This document shows positions 62,749 through 64,000 of a stretch of DNA of 64,000 nucleotides, one piece after another. The notes beneath the pieces were generated by a model. The model saw only the letters and a list, made by a program, of their open reading frames with translations, was not told the DNA's origin and ran no database searches. The translations under genes were made by a program, and so were the position numbers. How positions within the stretch are numbered: position 1 is the stretch's first letter; each line of letters starts with the position of its first letter. Source of the stretch: Paraburkholderia fungorum (GTDB lineage: Bacteria > Pseudomonadota > Gammaproteobacteria > Burkholderiales > Burkholderiaceae); contig NZ_CADFGE010000007.1 in NCBI RefSeq assembly GCF_902833645.1, positions 310,001-374,000 on the forward strand. The letters run 5' to 3'.

Positions 62749-64000
62749 GCGATACGGTAAGGAGTGTGACGGCGCGGACCGCCTCACGGCCGACGCGCCG
62801 GCTGGGCGGCGCGGATGTGCTGCGCCAGGCCATCCGCATGACGGCGCGCGACTGGCGCGCGGGCGAACTGACGATGCTGCTGCTGGCGCTGGTGCTGGCC
62901 GTCGCGGCGTTGTCGAGTGTCGGCTTTCTGGCCGACCGTTTGCATCAGGGGCTTGAGCGCGATGCGCGGCGCATGATCGGCGCCGATTTCATCGTCCGTG
63001 CCGATCATCCTGTTGATCCGCAGTTCGCGATGCAAGCTGGCGCGCTCGGTTTGAGCACCGCCAGCACGGCGATCTTCCCCAGTATGGTCAATTCGACCGG
63101 CGCACAGCCGGTCTCGCGGCTGGCCGCCGTCAAGGCGGTGTCGCCGGGTTATCCGTTGCGCGGCGAATTGCGGATCGCGTCGGCGCCGGGCGCGGCGGGC
63201 CATCCTACCCGCTCGATTCCGGCTCCCGGTACGGTTTGGGTCGATCAGGCGTTGCTCGACGCGTTGAAGCTGCATGTCGGCGACGCCGTGAAGGTCGGGT
63301 CGCGCAACTTCACGATCGGTGCGGTGATCACCCGCGAACTCGACCGTGGTTTCTCGTTCGTCAATTTTTCACCGCGTCTGATGCTGCGTGCCGACGATGT
63401 CCCATCGACCGGCCTCATCACCTACGGCAGCCGTGTGACTTACCGGCTGCTGGTGGCGGGTTCGGATGCATCGGTGGCGCGCTTCGCGCAATTCGCGCAT
63501 GACAAGGTAGACGGCGGCAAGATGCGCGGCGTCGCGCTCGAGTCGTTGCAGGACGGCCAGCCGCAGGTACGTCAGACGCTCGACCGCGCGAGTCACTTCC
63601 TCACGCTCGTCTCGCTGCTCACCGCGCTGCTCGCGGCGGTGGCGATCGCGATGGCCGCGCATCGGTATATGCGCCGGCATCTGGATGGCTGCGCGGCGAT
63701 GCGCTGTCTCGGTGTCAGTCAAGCCACGCTGCGCACGCTGTTCACGCTTGAATTCATGGGGCTGGGTCTGATCGGCGGCGCGCTCGGCGTGGCGCTCGGT
63801 TATCTGGGGCATATGGCGTTGCTGACATGGCTCGGCAGTCTGATCGATGTCACCTTGCCGTACCCCACGGTCTGGCCGGCGCTCGAAGGTATCGCGGCCG
63901 GTCTGGTGTTGCTGCTCGGTTTCGCGTTGCCGCCGCTGTTGCCGCTGACACGCGTGCCGCCGGTGCGCGTGCTGCGCCGCGAATGGGGCGAAGCGGGGCG
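62745..64000 (+). CDS. FtsX-like ABC transporter permease (YbbP type), cut by the window edge
   Basis: The first 418 codons of a large permease. A cytoplasmic N-terminus (ending RDWRAGELTM) leads to a TM helix (LLLALVLAVAALSSVGFLA), a long periplasmic MacB-like domain (about 60-270), then FtsX-type TM segments around LVSLLTALLAAVAIAMAAHRYM and FMGLGLIGGALGVALGYL. This is the layout of YbbP/LolE-like proteins that extract lipids, lipoproteins or toxic compounds with an ATPase partner, which would lie outside the window. TTG 62745 is chosen: AGGAG lies nine bases upstream and TTGA overlaps the previous stop. GTG 62766 is less well spaced. Confidence 0.85.
   Translation, partial: MSDTVRSVTARTASRPTRRLGGADVLRQAIRMTARDWRAGELTMLLLALVLAVAALSSVGFLADRLHQGLERDARRMIGADFIVRADHPVDPQFAMQAGALGLSTASTAIFPSMVNSTGAQPVSRLAAVKAVSPGYPLRGELRIASAPGAAGHPTRSIPAPGTVWVDQALLDALKLHVGDAVKVGSRNFTIGAVITRELDRGFSFVNFSPRLMLRADDVPSTGLITYGSRVTYRLLVAGSDASVARFAQFAHDKVDGGKMRGVALESLQDGQPQVRQTLDRASHFLTLVSLLTALLAAVAIAMAAHRYMRRHLDGCAAMRCLGVSQATLRTLFTLEFMGLGLIGGALGVALGYLGHMALLTWLGSLIDVTLPYPTVWPALEGIAAGLVLLLGFALPPLLPLTRVPPVRVLRREWGEAG

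Overview
The window is a chromosomal segment of a high-GC betaproteobacterium, most likely Paraburkholderia or Burkholderia. That placement rests on protein character and gene order (yebC-purD-hemF-nadD-rsfS-rlmH-maf-rng, RhlE, gluQ/trhO/dnaE, kdpFABC plus kdpDE), recognised from memory and not from a database search. No rRNA, tRNA, CRISPR array, transposase or prophage gene was seen. Both ends cut genes: an aldehyde dehydrogenase at the left and an FtsX-like ABC permease at the right.

Layout. 1-9.4 kb: ALDH (partial), RNA helicase rhlE with a structured leader, a repeat-rich gap carrying a 12-copy hexanucleotide array, gluQ and trhO (tRNA modification, minus strand), and dnaE. 9.4-17.4 kb: a lipopolysaccharide core/O-antigen cluster with a GT2 enzyme, the lipid A flippase msbA, a WaaG-like GT4, a GT9 heptosyltransferase, an O-antigen ligase and a further GT4. 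17.4-24.8 kb: a small conserved protein, rdgC, a small secreted protein, an HdeD-like membrane protein fused to a probable permuted papain-fold domain, a low-GC patch with an orphan GT2, two consecutive transglutaminase-like proteins and a small secreted Cys-containing protein. 24.8-29.7 kb: an archaic (Csu-type) chaperone-usher pilus operon. 30-41.6 kb: mixed functions (MFS exporter, VOC protein, NlpC/P60 lipoprotein, tandem-Mop protein, free methionine sulfoxide reductase, PAS-GGDEF-EAL protein, MscS channel, PHB-depolymerase-type esterase, ribbon-helix-helix protein, three-TM membrane protein) and a frameshifted DUF1003 remnant.

41.6-51.7 kb is a housekeeping block on the minus strand (rng, maf, rlmH, rsfS, nadD, hemF, purD, yebC, upp), followed on the plus strand by an SDR, mgsA and a quinone oxidoreductase. 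52.9-61.4 kb is the complete high-affinity potassium system: a 37-residue membrane microprotein, kdpF, kdpA, kdpB, kdpC, and the sensor/regulator pair kdpD-kdpE. A spaced direct repeat sits just upstream of the kdp promoter candidate. 61.4-61.9 kb holds a guanidine-II (mini-ykkC) riboswitch, with an extended -10 promoter, in front of a small multidrug resistance (Gdx/SugE) transporter. A DUF4126 membrane protein and the partial permease close the window.

The best non-coding signals are the guanidine-II riboswitch, the kdp direct repeat, the rhlE leader with two mutually exclusive hairpins, a hairpin that contains both stop codons of a convergent gene pair, and a 19-bp inverted repeat between upp and the SDR gene. 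The most unusual proteins are the HdeD/papain-like fusion, the SDR without a YxxxK motif, the transglutaminase-like protein with Ala at the usual His position, and the three-TM protein next to a proline-rich micro-ORF. I found no clear-cut new multi-gene defence or biosynthetic system.
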